Under the pieces are notes generated by a model that had not been told where the DNA came from, ran no database searches, and was given only the letters and a program-made list of their open reading frames with translations. Position numbers and translations under genes: made by a program. 64,000 bases of DNA from Pseudomonas sp. TH15 (GTDB taxonomy: Bacteria; Pseudomonadota; Gammaproteobacteria; Pseudomonadales; Pseudomonadaceae). The stretch lies in assembly GCF_016651105.1 (NCBI RefSeq), contig NZ_JAEKEL010000001.1, positions 3,524,001-3,588,000 on the forward strand, given 5' to 3'. Positions 27,319-35,469 of the stretch are shown here, piece by piece (within the stretch, counting starts at the first letter, position 1; each line of letters opens with the position of its first letter).

Positions 27319-28241
27319 TGAATACCTCCTATCTGCTGCAAGTGGCTTATCAGCGGTTGCAGTCCGGCCACAATGACGGCGCCATCGACAGCCTGCGACA
27401 ACTGTTGGCCGATGACCCGGAATGTGCTGAAGCCCACGCATTGCTGGCGCTGTGTCTGCTCAACATGCGCCGTCTGCATGCCGGGCGCCACGAAGCCTCG
27501 ATGGCGTTGGCGATGGACCCGGCGTTGCCGCTGGCACATTACGCCGCTGCGCACATCGACATGGCCTCGCGGCAATTCAAGACTGCCGAACAGCACCTGT
27601 TGCAACTGCTCGACATGGAGCCGACGGAGCCGCGTTACTACCGCAGCCTCGCCGACCTGTTCCAACTGACCGGGCGCCTGAGTCAGAGTCAGGCGTTGCT
27701 GGAAAAAGCCCTGGAGCTGGGGCCTGACGATCCGGCCAATCTGGTGGCGATGGCTGAATATCATCAGGCCTGTGGCCATTGGCAGCAGGCGGAAGGTTTC
27801 GCCCGCCAGGCGCTGCAGGCCGATCCCGGGCATGCCGGGGCCGTGGTGGTGCTGGGTCGTTTGCTGCTGCGGCAGGGCGATATCAACGGTGCGCGCGAAC
27901 ACGCGATCTGGGCCCTGCAGGAAAACGCCAGCAATGTCTCGGCACTGAGCCTGCTGACCGCGGTGAAGGCGCGCAGCAATGTGTTCATGGGTTTCTGGTG
28001 GCGGTTCAACAGCTGGATGACCGAGCGCAGTACGACCGGCGCGATCATCCTGTTGCTGGCGATGTTTGTGGTGTATCGCGTCACCGTGATCACCCTCACC
28101 GCACAGGGCTATCCCGGTGCCGCCGAGGTGATTGACTGGGTGTGGCTGGCGTTCGCCCTTTATACCTTCACCGCACCGCAGATTTTCCGGCGTGCGCTGG
28201 AAAAGGAACTGACCCAGGTAAAACTTTCAAGGGAGTTCTAG
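27318..28241 (+). CDS. TPR protein with C-terminal membrane segments
   Basis: A 307-residue protein. Residues 1-215 are about six TPR units (for example HALLALCLLNMRRLHAGRHEA, RYYRSLADLFQLTGRLSQSQ and AVVVLGRLLLRQGDINGARE). Two hydrophobic segments follow near residues 240-262 and 272-292, and the protein ends with a charged cytoplasmic tail. TPRs bind other proteins, and the membrane segments suggest a scaffold at the inner membrane. The ATG sits in the stop codon of the preceding gene (TGATG). The AAA ATPase also has TPR-like repeats, so the two may interact directly. No established function. Confidence 0.82.
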   Translation: MNTSYLLQVAYQRLQSGHNDGAIDSLRQLLADDPECAEAHALLALCLLNMRRLHAGRHEASMALAMDPALPLAHYAAAHIDMASRQFKTAEQHLLQLLDMEPTEPRYYRSLADLFQLTGRLSQSQALLEKALELGPDDPANLVAMAEYHQACGHWQQAEGFARQALQADPGHAGAVVVLGRLLLRQGDINGAREHAIWALQENASNVSALSLLTAVKARSNVFMGFWWRFNSWMTERSTTGAIILLLAMFVVYRVTVITLTAQGYPGAAEVIDWVWLAFALYTFTAPQIFRRALEKELTQVKLSREF

Positions 28242-28348
28242 GGCGTCGGGCCTCGCGCCCGTCGACCCGCTCGCTGACCTGATGCCCGGCAGTGTCTTGC
28301 CGCTTCAGCGCCGTTAAACTAACGACATTCATTGGAGAGTGTTCATAC

Positions 28349-28609
28349 ATGTCCTCTTTTAACGAAATGATCAAAAACATCACCCCCGATATCTACCAGA
28401 GCCTGAAACTGGCGGTGGAAATCGGCAAATGGTCCGACGGTGGCAAACTCACCGCCGAGCAGCGCGAACTGTCCCTGCAAGCGATGATCGCCTGGGAAAT
28501 CCAGAACCTGCCCGAAGAAGAACGCACCGGCTACATGGGCCCGCAGGAATGCAGCTCGAAGTCGATCAGCGTGCCGAACATCCTGTTCAAGTCGGATGCC
28601 ATCCATTGA
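28349..28609 (+). CDS. yeaC: YeaC family protein (DUF1315)
   Basis: An 86-residue small soluble protein beginning MSSFNEMIKNITPDIYQSLKLAVEIGKW and containing LTAEQRELSLQAMIAWE, the pattern of the YeaC/DUF1315 family found across gammaproteobacteria. Function is unknown. GGAGAG precedes the ATG at 28349. Its stop overlaps the TTG start of the DUF2797 gene, so the two are coupled. Confidence 0.88.
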   Translation: MSSFNEMIKNITPDIYQSLKLAVEIGKWSDGGKLTAEQRELSLQAMIAWEIQNLPEEERTGYMGPQECSSKSISVPNILFKSDAIH

Positions 28610-29436
28610 TCGAGATTGGCCGCGGTGCAATCAGCAAAATGTCGGCGCGCCTTGACGGGCCGAACGTGCAGTACGCTTTTCGTCTGGGCGACACCGAGGT
28701 GCCGGTCAATCCAATGATCGGTACGACCGTGCGCCTGGAGTATCTGGGGGGGATTTTCTGCTCCCATTGCGGACGCAAGACCAAAACCAGTTTCAGCCAG
28801 GGATACTGCTACCCGTGCATGACCAAACTGGCCCAGTGCGACATCTGCATCATGAGCCCGGAGCGTTGCCATTTCGACGCCGGCACCTGCCGTGAGCCGG
28901 AGTGGGGCCAGACGTTCTGCATGACCGATCACATCGTCTACCTGTCCAACTCGTCGGGGGTGAAAGTCGGGATTACCCGCGCCAACCAGATGCCGACTCG
29001 CTGGATCGACCAGGGCGCCCGTCAGGCCTTGCCGATCATGCGTGTCTCGACCCGTCAGCAGTCCGGTTTCGTCGAAGACCTGTTCCGCAGTCAGGTAGCT
29101 GACAAGACCAATTGGCGTGCTTTACTCAAGGGCGATGCTGTGCCGGTGAACCTGATGGAAATCCGTGATCAGCTGTTTGATAGCTGCGCCGAAGGTTTAC
29201 TAGGTTTGCAGGAACGATTTGGACTACAGGCAATCCAGACTATTGCCGACGTAGACGTCCTCGAGATCCGATATCCAATTGAGCAATACCCGGCCAAAAT
29301 CGTCAGCTTCAACCTGGACAAGAACCCGATTGCCGAAGGCACGCTGCTGGGGATCAAAGGCCAATACCTGATCTTCGACACCGGCGTGATCAATATTCGT
29401 AAATACACGGCTTACCAGCTCGCCGTGCATCAGTAA
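28606..29436 (+). CDS. DUF2797 family protein with zinc-ribbon-like cysteines
   Basis: A 276-residue protein. I place the start at the TTG of 28606 because it sits in the yeaC stop region (TTGA) and gives the MIEIGRGAISKMS start; no ATG fits as well (the next is ATG 28639). Residues about 50-105 hold cysteine pairs CSHC, CYPC, CDIC and a later C-REPEWGQTFC, a likely two-zinc module. A following part (VKVGITRANQMPTRWIDQGA) resembles the GIY-YIG-like core that some DUF2797 proteins carry. pepN begins 10 bases on, so yeaC, this gene and pepN form an operon. Function unknown. Confidence 0.85.
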   Translation: MIEIGRGAISKMSARLDGPNVQYAFRLGDTEVPVNPMIGTTVRLEYLGGIFCSHCGRKTKTSFSQGYCYPCMTKLAQCDICIMSPERCHFDAGTCREPEWGQTFCMTDHIVYLSNSSGVKVGITRANQMPTRWIDQGARQALPIMRVSTRQQSGFVEDLFRSQVADKTNWRALLKGDAVPVNLMEIRDQLFDSCAEGLLGLQERFGLQAIQTIADVDVLEIRYPIEQYPAKIVSFNLDKNPIAEGTLLGIKGQYLIFDTGVINIRKYTAYQLAVHQ

Positions 29437-29446
29437 GGACTCCAGT

Positions 29447-32104
29447 ATGCGCACCGAACAACCGAAGATGATCTACCTGAAGGACTATCAGGCGCCCGAG
29501 TACCTGATCGACGAGACACACCTGACCTTCGAGTTGTTCGAGGACCACAGTCTGGTCCATGCGCAACTGGTGATGCGCCGCAATCCCGAGCGTGGCCCGG
29601 GCCTGCCGCCGCTGGTACTGGACGGCCAGCAGATTGAGTTGCTGTCGGTCACCCTGGCCGATAGCGAATTGACTGCTGCCGACTACCAGTTGACGGAAAA
29701 TCACCTGACCCTGCACCCGACCAGCACCACGTTCACAGTCGATACCAGTGTCAAGATCCACCCGGAAACCAACACGGCGCTGGAAGGCCTGTACAAATCC
29801 GGCACCATGTTCTGCACCCAGTGCGAGGCCGAAGGCTTCCGCAAGATCACCTATTACCTCGACCGCCCGGACGTGATGAGCACGTTCACCACCACCGTGG
29901 TCGCCGAGCAGCACAGCTATCCGGTGCTGCTGTCCAACGGCAACCCGATTGCCAGCGGCCCTGGCGAAGACGGTCGGCACTGGGCGACCTGGGAAGACCC
30001 GTTCAAGAAACCGGCCTACCTGTTCGCGCTGGTGGCCGGTGACTTGTGGTGTGTCGAAGACACCTTCACCACCATGACCGAGCGCACCGTGGCGCTGCGC
30101 ATCTACGTCGAGCCGGAAAACATCGACAAGTGCCAGCACGCGATGAACAGCCTGAAGAAGTCGATGCGCTGGGACGAAGAGGTCTACGGTCGCGAATACG
30201 ATCTGGACATCTTCATGATCGTAGCGGTGAACGACTTCAACATGGGCGCCATGGAGAACAAGGGCCTCAACATCTTCAACTCCAGCGCCGTGCTGGCCCG
30301 GGCCGAAACCGCGACCGATGCTGCGCACCAGCGGGTCGAGGCGATCGTTGCCCACGAATACTTCCACAACTGGTCGGGCAACCGCGTGACCTGCCGCGAC
30401 TGGTTCCAGTTGTCGCTCAAGGAAGGCTTCACTGTGTTCCGCGATTCCGGCTTCTCCGCCGACATGAACTCGGCCACGGTCAAGCGCATTCAGGACGTGG
30501 CATACCTGCGTACCCACCAGTTCGCTGAAGATGCAGGTCCCATGGCTCACGCCGTGCGCCCGGACAGCTTTATCGAGATTTCCAACTTCTACACCCTGAC
30601 CGTGTACGAAAAGGGCTCGGAAGTGGTCGGCATGATCCACACCTTGCTCGGTGCCGAAGGTTTCCGTAAAGGCAGCGACCTGTACTTCGATCGCCACGAC
30701 GGCCAGGCCGTGACCTGCGACGACTTTATCAAAGCCATGGAAGACGCCAACGGTGTCGACCTGACCCAATTCAAACGCTGGTACAGCCAGGCGGGTACAC
30801 CGCGACTGGCGGTGAGCGAGTCTTACGACGCGGCTGCGAAAACCTACAGTCTGACCTTCCGCCAGAGCTGCCCGCAAACTCCGGACAAGGTTGAAAAGCT
30901 GCCGTTCGTGATTCCTGTGGAATTGGGGCTGCTGGATTCCAAAGGTGCGGCCATTGCGCTGCGTCTGTCTGGCGAAGCTTCGGCACAAGGCACTTCGCGG
31001 GTCATCTCGGTGACTGAAGCTGAGCAGACTTTCACTTTCATCGATATCGCCGAGCAGCCGTTACCTTCGCTGCTGCGCGGTTTCTCTGCACCAGTTAAAT
31101 TGAGCTTCCCGTACAACCGCGATCAACTGATGTTCCTGATGCAGCACGACAGCGACGGTTTCAACCGCTGGGATGCCGGTCAGCAGTTGTCGGTGCAGGT
31201 GCTGCAAGAGCTGATTGCCCAGCAACAGAAGGGCGAGAAACTGGTACTGGATCAGCGACTGATTTCGGCATTGCACACTGTGTTGACCGACGAGACGCTG
31301 GATCAGGCCATGGTCGCGGAAATGCTTTCGCTGCCGGGTGAAGCCTATCTGACGGAAATCAGCGAAGTGGCTGATGTCGATGCGATTCACACCGCTCGCG
31401 AGTTCGTTCGCAAGCAACTGGCGGAAAACTTGTTCGAAGCGCTGTGGCTGCGTTATCAGGCTAACCGCGACCTGTCGAAGAAAACCCCATACGTGGCCGA
31501 GGCCGAGCATTTCGCTCGTCGCGCGTTGCAGAACATTGCGCTGTCGTACCTGATGCTCAGCGGTAAGCCTGAGGTGTTGGCGGCGACGCTGGAACAGTTC
31601 GAAACCGCCGACAACATGACCGAGCGCCTGACGGCGTTGGCAGTATTGGTCAACTCGTCGTTCGAAGACGAGAAAGCCACGACCCTGGCCAGTTTCGCCG
31701 AACACTTCAAGGACAATCCGCTGGTTATGGATCAGTGGTTCAGCGTTCAGGCTGGCAGCACGTTGCCGGGTGGTTTGGCGCGGGTTCGTCAGTTGATGGA
31801 GCATCCGGCGTTCAATATGAAGAACCCGAACAAGGTGCGGGCTTTGGTGGGCGCGTTTGCCGGGCAGAACCTGATCAACTTCCATGCGGCGGATGGTTCG
31901 GGGTATCGCTTCCTCGCTGATTTGGTGATTGAGTTGAACGGGTTTAATCCGCAGATCGCTTCTCGACAGTTGGCGCCGCTGACTCGCTGGCGCAAGTATG
32001 ACGATGCTCGTCAGGCGTTGATGAAAGGTGAGCTGGAGCGGATTCGTGGTTCGGGTCAGTTGTCCAGTGATGTGTTTGAAGTGGTCAGCAAGAGCCTGGC
32101 TTGA
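29447..32104 (+). CDS. pepN: Aminopeptidase N
   Basis: An 885-residue family M1 zinc aminopeptidase that removes N-terminal residues from peptides in the cytoplasm. The substrate-binding GAMEN motif is at residues 267-271, and the zinc motif HEYFH starts at residue 303 with the third ligand glutamate in SLKEG about 19 residues on. The tyrosine of the transition state lies near NFYTLTVYEKGSEVV. The C-terminal half is helical as in E. coli PepN (870). AAGGA precedes the ATG. It is the last gene of the yeaC operon; a repeat element follows it. Confidence 0.97.
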   Translation: MRTEQPKMIYLKDYQAPEYLIDETHLTFELFEDHSLVHAQLVMRRNPERGPGLPPLVLDGQQIELLSVTLADSELTAADYQLTENHLTLHPTSTTFTVDTSVKIHPETNTALEGLYKSGTMFCTQCEAEGFRKITYYLDRPDVMSTFTTTVVAEQHSYPVLLSNGNPIASGPGEDGRHWATWEDPFKKPAYLFALVAGDLWCVEDTFTTMTERTVALRIYVEPENIDKCQHAMNSLKKSMRWDEEVYGREYDLDIFMIVAVNDFNMGAMENKGLNIFNSSAVLARAETATDAAHQRVEAIVAHEYFHNWSGNRVTCRDWFQLSLKEGFTVFRDSGFSADMNSATVKRIQDVAYLRTHQFAEDAGPMAHAVRPDSFIEISNFYTLTVYEKGSEVVGMIHTLLGAEGFRKGSDLYFDRHDGQAVTCDDFIKAMEDANGVDLTQFKRWYSQAGTPRLAVSESYDAAAKTYSLTFRQSCPQTPDKVEKLPFVIPVELGLLDSKGAAIALRLSGEASAQGTSRVISVTEAEQTFTFIDIAEQPLPSLLRGFSAPVKLSFPYNRDQLMFLMQHDSDGFNRWDAGQQLSVQVLQELIAQQQKGEKLVLDQRLISALHTVLTDETLDQAMVAEMLSLPGEAYLTEISEVADVDAIHTAREFVRKQLAENLFEALWLRYQANRDLSKKTPYVAEAEHFARRALQNIALSYLMLSGKPEVLAATLEQFETADNMTERLTALAVLVNSSFEDEKATTLASFAEHFKDNPLVMDQWFSVQAGSTLPGGLARVRQLMEHPAFNMKNPNKVRALVGAFAGQNLINFHAADGSGYRFLADLVIELNGFNPQIASRQLAPLTRWRKYDDARQALMKGELERIRGSGQLSSDVFEVVSKSLA

Positions 32105-32122
32105 GATTTGTGGTAGGGCTTG

Positions 32123-32309
32123 CCCTCACCCTAACCCTCTCCCAGTGGGAGAGGGGACTGACCGAGGTGGATGGTCGAGTTACACCGACCTGAAAGTCCG
32201 GAGTCGAACTCTTGATCCGAAAGTCCAAAGTCGAACTCAGGTTTGAGAAGCCCACAGATCTGATCCTTTTCCCCTTCGCCCCCTTGGGGGAGAGGGCTGG
32301 GGTGAGGGG
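32123..32309. repeat. CCCTCACCC-type palindromic element, copy 1 of a tandem duplication
   Basis: It is bounded by CCTCACCCTAACCCTCTCCC and GAGAGGGCTGGGGTGAGGGG. Its centre contains two imperfect 20-base direct repeats, GAAAGTCCGGAGTCGAACTC and GAAAGTCCAAAGTCGAACTC, 27 bases apart. Copy 2 is at 32605-32790, about 481 bases further on, and is nearly identical. Together with the terminator copies and the katG remnant, these explain almost all of the 773-base gap from pepN to katG. Confidence 0.85.
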
Positions 32310-32348
32310 TGGAATCTAAGCACCACAACAATCCCAAACCGTACTCAC

Positions 32349-32381
32349 AAAAAAACGCCGCGTTAAAAACGCGGCGTTTTC
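32349..32381 (-). terminator. Duplicate copy of the katG terminator
   Basis: A stem AACGCCGCGTT/AACGCGGCGTT with flanking A- and T-runs, identical to the one at 32831-32863. It belongs to the katG remnant and is probably still able to stop transcription leaving pepN. Confidence 0.85.
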
Positions 32382-32395
32382 ATTTCCCGAAAAAA

Positions 32396-32594
32396 CTACT
32401 TCAAGTCGAAACGATCGAGGTTGGTGACCTTCGTCCACGCCGCCACAAAGTCCCTAACGAACTGCTCCTTCGCATCCGAACTGGCATACACCTCAGCCAG
32501 CGCCCTTAATTGCGCGTTGGAACCGAACACCAGATCGACCCGCGTCGCCGTCCATTTCACGCTGCCGGTTTTACGGTCGCGTCATTCGAACTCG
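32396..32594 (-). pseudogene. Remnant of a second katG allele, last ~65 codons
   Basis: Read on the minus strand this encodes the final KatG residues, ending in WTKVTNLDRFDLK and the same stop codon as the intact gene 482 bases away. It differs from the intact katG by about 30 bases in 190, mostly at silent sites: for example one serine is TCG here and AGC there. Only about five or six amino acids differ. A stop codon (TGA) replaces the glycine codon in EFEGRDR, and upstream of it the homology ends at the neighbouring repeat element. The silent pattern shows it evolved as a working gene before it was cut down, so it is not a recent copy of the resident katG. Confidence 0.85.
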
Positions 32595-32604
32595 TCAGCA
32601 TCCA

Positions 32605-32790
32605 CCTCACCCTAACCCTCTCCCAGTGGGAGAGGGGACTGACCGAGGTGGATGGTCGAGTTACACCGACCTGAAAGTCCGGAGTCGAACTCTTGATCCG
32701 AAAGTCCAAAGTCGAACTCAGGTTTGAAAAGCCCACAGATCTGCTCCCTTTCCCCCTCGCCTCCTTGGGGGAGAGGGCTGGGGTGAGGGG
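32605..32790. repeat. CCCTCACCC-type palindromic element, copy 2 of a tandem duplication
   Basis: Nearly identical to 32123-32309, with a few substitutions and a one-base insertion. It includes the same pair of 20-base direct repeats in its centre. It separates the intact katG terminator from the katG remnant. Confidence 0.85.
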
Positions 32791-32830
32791 GTAGAATCTA
32801 AGCACCACCACAATCCCAAACCGTACACAC

Positions 32831-32863
32831 AAAAAAACGCCGCGTTAAAAACGCGGCGTTTTC
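32831..32863 (-). terminator. Intrinsic terminator of katG
   Basis: A perfect 11-base stem (AACGCCGCGTT with AACGCGGCGTT) and a short loop, followed on the minus strand by a run of T. It ends about 15 bases beyond the katG stop codon. Confidence 0.92.
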
Positions 32864-32877
32864 ATTTCCCGAAAAAA

Positions 32878-35133
32878 CTACTTCAAGTCGAAACGATCGA
32901 GGTTGGTGACCTTCGTCCACGCGGCCACGAAGTCTTTGACGAACCGCTCCTTCGCGTCGCTGCTGGCATAGACTTCCGCCAATGCCCGCAACTGCGCATT
33001 CGAACCAAACACCAGATCGACCCGGGTTGCCATCCATTTCACCGCGCCGGTTTTGCGGTCGCGGCCTTCGAATTCCTCCTTGGTCTCCGACGTCGGTTTC
33101 CACTCAACGCCCATGTCCAGCAGGTTGGTGAAGAAGTCGTTGGTTAACGCTTCTGGCCGTTGAGTGAAGACGCCGTGCTTGGCTTGGCCGATGTTGGTAT
33201 TCAGCACCCGCAGGCCGCCGATCAGCGCGGTCATTTCTGGCGCGGTGAGGGTCAGCAGTTGCGCCTTGTCGATCAACAGTTGCTCGGCCGGAACGCGGTA
33301 GCGGGTTTTCAGGTAGTTGCGGAAGCCGTCGGCGATGGGCTCCAGGAAGCCGAACGATTCCACGTCTGTTTGCTCTTGGGTGGCGTCCATCCGTCCTGGG
33401 GTGAACGGCACCGTGACGGTGTGGCCAGCGTTTTTTGCCGCTTGTTCGACGCCGGCGTTACCGGCGAGCACGATCAGATCGGCCAGGGAGACTTTCTTGC
33501 CGCCGCTGTTGAACTCGCTTTGGATACTTTCGAGTTTCGCCAGCACCTTCGCCAGTTGTTCGGGCTGGTTGGCTTGCCAGGATTTTTGTGGCGCCAGCCG
33601 CAGACGTCCACCGTTGGCGCCGCCGCGTTTGTCGGAGCCACGGAAGGTGGAAGCGGCTGCCCAAGCGGTGGACACCAGTTGTGAAACGCTCAGGCCCGAG
33701 GCGAGGAGTTTGCCCTTGAGTGCGGCGATGTCGCTGTCGTTGACCACGGCATGGTCGAGCGCAGGGATCGGGTCTTGCCACAGCAGTTCTTCGGCGGGCA
33801 GTTCCGGGCCGAGGTAGCGTGAGAGTGGGCCCATGTCGCGGTGGATAAGCTTGAACCAGGCGCGGGCGAAGGCATCGGCGAGTTGGTCGGGATTGGCCAG
33901 GAAGCGCCGTGCAATTGGCTCGTAGATCGGGTCGAAGCGCAGCGCCAGGTCCGAGGTCAGCATGGTTGGGTTGCGGCGTTTGGACGGGTCGTGGGCATCC
34001 GGGATGGTGCCGGCGCCGCCGCCATTTTTGGGTGTCCACTGGTGCGCGCCGGCCGGGCTTTTGGTCAGTTCCCAATCGAAGCCGAACAGGTTTTCCAGGT
34101 AGTTGTTGCTCCACTTGGTCGGGGTGGTGGTCCAGGTCACTTCCAGGCCGCTGGTGATGGTGTCGGCGCCTTTGCCGGTGCCGAAGCTGTTCTTCCAACC
34201 GAAGCCTTGTTCTTCCAGGCCCGCAGCTTCGGGTTCTGCACCGACGTTGTCGGCAGGGCCGGCGCCGTGGGTTTTGCCGAAGGCGTGGCCGCCGGCGATC
34301 AGCGCCACGGTTTCTTCGTCATTCATGGCCATGCGGCCGAAGGTTTCGCGGATGTCTATGGCGGATCTGATCGGGTCTGGCTCGCCTTCCGGACCTTCCG
34401 GGTTGACGTAGATCAGGCCCATTTGCACGGCGGCCAATGGGTTTTCCAGGTTGCGACCGTGGTCGGTGCGGCTCTCCTCATTTTTTCCCGGTTCGGCTAC
34501 GAGTGGACCTTCGCCGGGTGCTTCCACGGGGGCGTTTTCTTTGCCGTAGCGGGTGTCGCCGCCGAGCCATTTGTTTTCAGAACCCCAGTACACGTCTTCG
34601 TCCGGTTCCCACACATCGGGACGACCGCCGGAATAGCCGAAGGTCTTGAAGCCCATGGACTCCAGCGCGACGTTGCCGGTGAGGACGATCAGATCGGCCC
34701 AGGAAATGTTCTGGCCATACTTTTGCTTGATCGGCCAGAGCAGCCGGCGCGCCTTGTCGAGGCTGACGTTGTCCGGCCAACTGTTGAGCGGCGCAAAGCG
34801 TTGCTGGCCGGAACCGGCACCGCCACGGCCATCACCGGTGCGGTAAGTGCCGGCAGCGTGCCAGGCCATGCGGATAAAAAACGGCCCGTAGTGACCGAAG
34901 TCCGCCGGCCACCAGTCTTGGGAATCGGTCATCAGCGCATTCAGATCGGCTTTGACCGCCGCAAAATCGAGTTTTTTGAACGCATCGGCGTAGTTGAAGC
35001 CCTTGTCCAAAGGATCGGACAGGGTCGAGTGCTGGTGCAGGATTTTCAGATTCAGTTGATTCGGCCACCAGTCGCGGTTCGTCGTACCACCGCCAGCGGC
35101 GTGATTGAACGGGCATTTCGATTCGTTTGCCAT
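32878..35133 (-). CDS. katG: Catalase-peroxidase KatG
   Basis: A 751-residue bifunctional haem enzyme that removes hydrogen peroxide. The distal arginine, tryptophan and histidine are in IRMAWHAAGTYR near residue 108, the proximal haem histidine is in AGGHAFGKTHG near residue 275, and the tyrosine and methionine of the Met-Tyr-Trp adduct are in GLIYVNPEGP and TMLTSDLALR. The second, haem-free domain is complete. There is no signal peptide (MANESKCPFNH), so it is cytoplasmic. Its 3' end has been duplicated with a diverged allele fragment. An OxyR-like site lies about 85-120 bases upstream, suggesting peroxide induction. Confidence 0.97.
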   Translation of the reverse strand: MANESKCPFNHAAGGGTTNRDWWPNQLNLKILHQHSTLSDPLDKGFNYADAFKKLDFAAVKADLNALMTDSQDWWPADFGHYGPFFIRMAWHAAGTYRTGDGRGGAGSGQQRFAPLNSWPDNVSLDKARRLLWPIKQKYGQNISWADLIVLTGNVALESMGFKTFGYSGGRPDVWEPDEDVYWGSENKWLGGDTRYGKENAPVEAPGEGPLVAEPGKNEESRTDHGRNLENPLAAVQMGLIYVNPEGPEGEPDPIRSAIDIRETFGRMAMNDEETVALIAGGHAFGKTHGAGPADNVGAEPEAAGLEEQGFGWKNSFGTGKGADTITSGLEVTWTTTPTKWSNNYLENLFGFDWELTKSPAGAHQWTPKNGGGAGTIPDAHDPSKRRNPTMLTSDLALRFDPIYEPIARRFLANPDQLADAFARAWFKLIHRDMGPLSRYLGPELPAEELLWQDPIPALDHAVVNDSDIAALKGKLLASGLSVSQLVSTAWAAASTFRGSDKRGGANGGRLRLAPQKSWQANQPEQLAKVLAKLESIQSEFNSGGKKVSLADLIVLAGNAGVEQAAKNAGHTVTVPFTPGRMDATQEQTDVESFGFLEPIADGFRNYLKTRYRVPAEQLLIDKAQLLTLTAPEMTALIGGLRVLNTNIGQAKHGVFTQRPEALTNDFFTNLLDMGVEWKPTSETKEEFEGRDRKTGAVKWMATRVDLVFGSNAQLRALAEVYASSDAKERFVKDFVAAWTKVTNLDRFDLK

Positions 35134-35217
35134 GTTCGGATCCTTATCAGGTCTGCTATGGCCGGCTCATGCCGACTTCGGACTAGTAAGGCTAGACCCG
35201 AGTTGGGCAGTCAGCTA

Positions 35218-35254
35218 ATAGGCCGACTGTTGGGCGCCGATAGGTAAAGTCTTT
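35218..35254 (-). promoter_or_regulatory. Putative OxyR-binding site for katG
   Basis: Two exact ATAG tetramers lie 22 bases apart (35218 and 35240), the spacing of the OxyR pattern ATAG-N7-CTAT-N7-ATAG-N7-CTAT. The fourth slot reads CTTT (three of four) and the second slot is poor (one of four), giving 12 of 16 positions. It is 85-121 bases upstream of the katG start, and katG is a classic OxyR target. Confidence 0.5.
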
Positions 35255-35367
35255 CAGGGTTTTAATCACGAAAACCTGGCACCTTCAAACGTCTGCTAAG
35301 CGTCCGAAATCCTTGTCCTTGAGCACTTGCTGGCAAATTAAAAGCAAGAATCGTAATGACAGAATGA

Positions 35368-35390
35368 AACGTTATTGTATAACATTAATT
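35368..35390 (+). promoter_or_regulatory. Putative Zur box before the ZnuD-like receptor gene
   Basis: GTTAT-TGT-ATAAC occupies 35372-35384, an exact match to the GTTAT-N3-ATAAC core of gammaproteobacterial Zur sites, within an A/T-rich flank. It lies about 85 bases before the receptor start codon, a normal position for repression when zinc is plentiful. Confidence 0.65.
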
Positions 35391-35469
35391 TTGTTTCACT
35401 CTGTTTCCTTCAGCGCAATGTGCAAGCGCTGACTGCGATTCTCATTGTTCAGCTCACGGAAATTCTGAA

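Noticed and set aside
32557..32832. A 91-codon minus-strand frame in the duplicated region after pepN
   Set aside because: It is made up of repeat element and terminator sequence with the first bases of the katG remnant out of frame.
35437..35455. A Fur-box-like GATTCTCATTGTTC before the receptor gene
   Set aside because: It matches the Fur consensus poorly, and the better-placed Zur core explains the regulation of a ZnuD-like gene.
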